From assembly GCA_947453725.1 (NCBI GenBank), contig CANGHH010000004.1, positions 248,001 through 312,000 of the forward strand: a stretch of 64,000 nt of DNA, in the 5' to 3' direction. Origin of the DNA: Betaproteobacteria bacterium. GTDB lineage: Bacteria; Pseudomonadota; Gammaproteobacteria; Burkholderiales; Burkholderiaceae_C. The position numbers were made by a program, and so were the translations under genes. Positions 62,354-64,000 of the stretch are shown here, piece after piece; position 1 is the first letter of the stretch; the number at the start of each line of letters is the position of its first letter. The notes under the pieces were generated by a model, which saw only the letters and a program-made list of their open reading frames with translations, made no database searches and was not told the origin of the DNA.

Positions 62354-62674
62354 ATGAGCATGTCGGCAGAACTGGAAAGCCTGAACTTCGAATTCCCGGG
62401 TACGCAGGCTGTCGCTGGCTTCGCGCCGGTGCTGGTCGGCGTCGTCGGTTCCGGCAACCTGGAAGTGCTGCTCGAAGCCACGGCGGCATCCACCTGCCAC
62501 TTCGACGTGCAGACTTCGGCACGCGGCTTCGGCACCATCTGGGAAGCCGTCTGCCGCGACTTCCACCAGCGCCACCCGCTGGCCGGCGTGCGCGTCTCCA
62601 TCCACGACATGGGTGCCACGCCCGCTGTCGTCAGCCTGCGGCTGGCGCAGGCCGCTGCGGAGATCGCCGCATGA
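62354..62674 (+). CDS. mdcC: Malonate decarboxylase acyl carrier protein (delta subunit)
   Basis: 106 aa. VGVVGSGNLEVLLE carries the serine (Ser33) that receives the phosphoribosyl-dephospho-CoA group, with the C-terminal core FGTIWEAVCRDFHQRHPLAGV and VSIHDMGATPAVVSLRL. ATG 62354; ATG 62360 is a close alternative. The stop overlaps the mdcD ATG. It needs MdcB and MdcG for loading of the prosthetic group; their genes are not in the window. Confidence 0.95.
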   Translation: MSMSAELESLNFEFPGTQAVAGFAPVLVGVVGSGNLEVLLEATAASTCHFDVQTSARGFGTIWEAVCRDFHQRHPLAGVRVSIHDMGATPAVVSLRLAQAAAEIAA

Positions 62675-63561
62675 ATACCGCGCTGAGCTTTGCCGAATGC
62701 AGCGCCCGCGAACGCATCGCAGCGCTGTTCGACGCCGGCAGCTTCCAAGAATGGCTGCCGCCCAGCGCCCGCGTGATGAGCCCGCACCTGGCGCAGCTTG
62801 GCGTGCCGGCGGCCTTCGACGACGGTGTCGCGATCGGCCGCGCGCGGCTCGACGGCCACCCGGTTTTCGTCGCCGCGCAGGAAGGCGAATTCATGGGCGG
62901 CGGCGTCGGCGAAGTGCACGGCGCCAAGCTCGTCGGACTGTTTCAGCGTGCCTTGCGCGACAAGCCCGATGCCGTGCTGCTGCTGGCCGAATCAGGCGGC
63001 GTGCGCCTGCACGAAGCCAACGCCGGCCTGATCGCGGTCAGTGAGGTGATGCGGGCCCTGCTCGAAGTGCGCGACAGCGGCATCCCGGTCATCGTGCTGG
63101 TCGGCGGGCGCAACGGCTGCTTCGGCGGCATGGGCATCGTCGCACGCTGCGCCGACCACCTGGTCATCAGCGACATCGGCCGGCTGGCGATGTCGGGGCC
63201 CGAGGTCATTGAAGCCAGCCACGGCGTGGAGGAATTCGACTCGCGCGACCGCGCACTGGTCTGGCGCACGACCGGCGGCAAGCACCGCTACCTGCTGGGC
63301 GATGCCGACCAGATCGTGGCCGACGATGTGCAGGCCTTTCGCGACGCGGCAATCCGCGCGCTGGGCACCAGCCAGCCGCTGACGCTGGCCGGCTTGCAGG
63401 CCGAGCACCAACGCTTGCAACAGCGATTGCAAGCCGGTATCGGCGCGGACGATGCGGTGGACCTGTGGTCCAGGCTGGGCGTCGCTGAAGCGGCGTTGGT
63501 GCCCGACCTGAGCGCCGCACAAGTGCGGGGTTTGCGCCCCGTCAGCGAGGTCCCGGCATGA
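62671..63561 (+). CDS. mdcD: Malonate decarboxylase beta subunit (carboxyltransferase half)
   Basis: 296 aa, crotonase-fold carboxyltransferase. VAAQEGEFMGGGVGEVHGAK, LLLAESGGVRLHEANAGLIA, VLVGGRNGCFGGMGIVARCA (oxyanion region) and MSGPEVIEASHGVEEFDSRD. With MdcE it decarboxylates malonyl-ACP. ATG 62671 overlaps the mdcC stop, and the stop overlaps the mdcE ATG (four bases each), giving stoichiometric synthesis. Confidence 0.95.
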   Translation: MNTALSFAECSARERIAALFDAGSFQEWLPPSARVMSPHLAQLGVPAAFDDGVAIGRARLDGHPVFVAAQEGEFMGGGVGEVHGAKLVGLFQRALRDKPDAVLLLAESGGVRLHEANAGLIAVSEVMRALLEVRDSGIPVIVLVGGRNGCFGGMGIVARCADHLVISDIGRLAMSGPEVIEASHGVEEFDSRDRALVWRTTGGKHRYLLGDADQIVADDVQAFRDAAIRALGTSQPLTLAGLQAEHQRLQQRLQAGIGADDAVDLWSRLGVAEAALVPDLSAAQVRGLRPVSEVPA

Positions 63562-64000
63562 TCTGGTCCGAGGTCGTTAGCCAACTCTTCGGCGCTGCAG
63601 CGACTGTCAGCGCCGACGGCGATTTCCTCAGCGGCAGCGCGGTGCTGGACGGGCTGGCGATGACCGTCGTCGGTACCACCGGGCACGCGCCGATCGGCTA
63701 CGCGCTGGCGCTGCGTCAGGCCGCGGTCGTGCTGGACACCATGGCCCGCCATCCCGGCCGACCCATCCTGCTGCTGATCGACACCCAGGGCCAGCAGTTG
63801 CGGCGCCACGACGAACTGCTGGGCATCAACCGCGCGATGGCCCACCTGGGCTGCTGCATCGCGCTGGCGCGCCGCCAGGGCCACCGGGTCATCGGTCTGG
63901 TCTACGACCAGGCGCTGTCCGGTGGCTTCATCACCTCGGGCCTGATCGCCGACGCCTGCTACGCGCTGCCCGAGGCCGAGATCCGCGTGATGCGCATCCC
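63558..64000 (+). CDS. mdcE: Malonate decarboxylase gamma subunit (3' end beyond window)
   Basis: The first 147 codons are visible. The start ATG 63558 overlaps mdcD. ILLLIDTQGQQLRRHDELLG is the gamma-subunit signature, followed by ALARRQGHRVIGLVYDQALS and SGGFITSGLIADACYALP. It is the partner carboxyltransferase subunit of MdcD. The frame is open to the window end. mdcB, mdcG and mdcH are expected downstream. Confidence 0.93.
   Translation, partial: MIWSEVVSQLFGAAATVSADGDFLSGSAVLDGLAMTVVGTTGHAPIGYALALRQAAVVLDTMARHPGRPILLLIDTQGQQLRRHDELLGINRAMAHLGCCIALARRQGHRVIGLVYDQALSGGFITSGLIADACYALPEAEIRVMRI

Noticed and set aside
60679..62919. 746-codon minus-strand frame opposite mdcA and mdcC
   Set aside because: Antisense shadow; mdcA and mdcC are certain.
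1..64000. CRISPR arrays, tRNA or rRNA genes, insertion sequences
   Set aside because: No direct-repeat arrays, cloverleaf-like sequences, transposase ORFs or terminal inverted repeats were seen on reading.

Overview
The window is high-GC DNA with dense, mostly translationally coupled genes. The gene content fits a betaproteobacterium of the order Burkholderiales, probably the Rubrivivax/Leptothrix-like group. That placement rests on the exosortase A (XrtA) locus layout and codon use; no rRNA or other phylogenetic marker is present. I see no tRNA, rRNA, CRISPR array, insertion sequence or phage gene.

About 1-53.7 kb is one large exopolysaccharide (EPS) / exosortase A region made of alternating gene blocks. 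(1) 2-6892 (+): a partial methyltransferase, a complete four-enzyme GDP-D-glycero-alpha-D-manno-heptose pathway (hddA, gmhA, hddC, gmhB), an XrtA-type glycosyltransferase, an unrecognised transferase-like protein and an acyltransferase. (2) 16681-6974 (-): amidotransferase, GDP-mannose dehydrogenase (algD), two GT4 glycosyltransferases, an O-ligase, a flippase and an unknown protein. (3) 17253-25867 (+): a GT-A-like gene followed by its decayed tandem copy, a polyprenyl-type GT2, an LPG-synthase-like membrane protein, an FAD oxidoreductase, a PQQ quinohemoprotein and an orphan membrane protein. (4) 40443-25880 (-): the core XrtA operon, namely export lipoprotein, chain-length determinant, tyrosine autokinase, beta-barrel, ATPase, deacetylase, FemAB, exosortase A, GT4, an ATP-grasp/phosphatase fusion, a second deacetylase and a GT2. 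(5) 43616-40659 (-): a Tat-signal protein, a PqqD-like protein, an HprK-related kinase and a nucleotidyltransferase, behind a recognisable sigma-70-type promoter. (6) 44066-52719 (+): the initiating sugar transferase, PrsK/PrsR two-component system, PrsT TPR lipoprotein and a coupled serine protease. A UDP-glucuronate 4-epimerase (53739-52732, -) closes the region. Together these genes make, modify, polymerise and export an EPS, and sort PEP-CTERM proteins, although no PEP-CTERM substrate lies in the window.

About 53.9-64 kb is a separate catabolic region. It holds a nitroreductase, a carboxymuconolactone-decarboxylase-family protein, a haloacid-dehalogenase-type hydrolase, a LysR regulator with a perfect operator dyad next to its start, and a divergent operon. 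That operon encodes a maleate-isomerase-like protein, a three-part TRAP transporter and malonate decarboxylase subunits mdcA, mdcC, mdcD and mdcE (the last cut by the window end). The likely logic is uptake of malonate or a related C3/C4 diacid by the TRAP system, decarboxylation by Mdc, and control by the LysR protein.

The least explained parts are the HprK/PqqD/nucleotidyltransferase/Tat-protein module, the ATP-grasp/phosphatase fusion, the PQQ enzyme embedded in a glycan locus, and the protease coupled to prsT.
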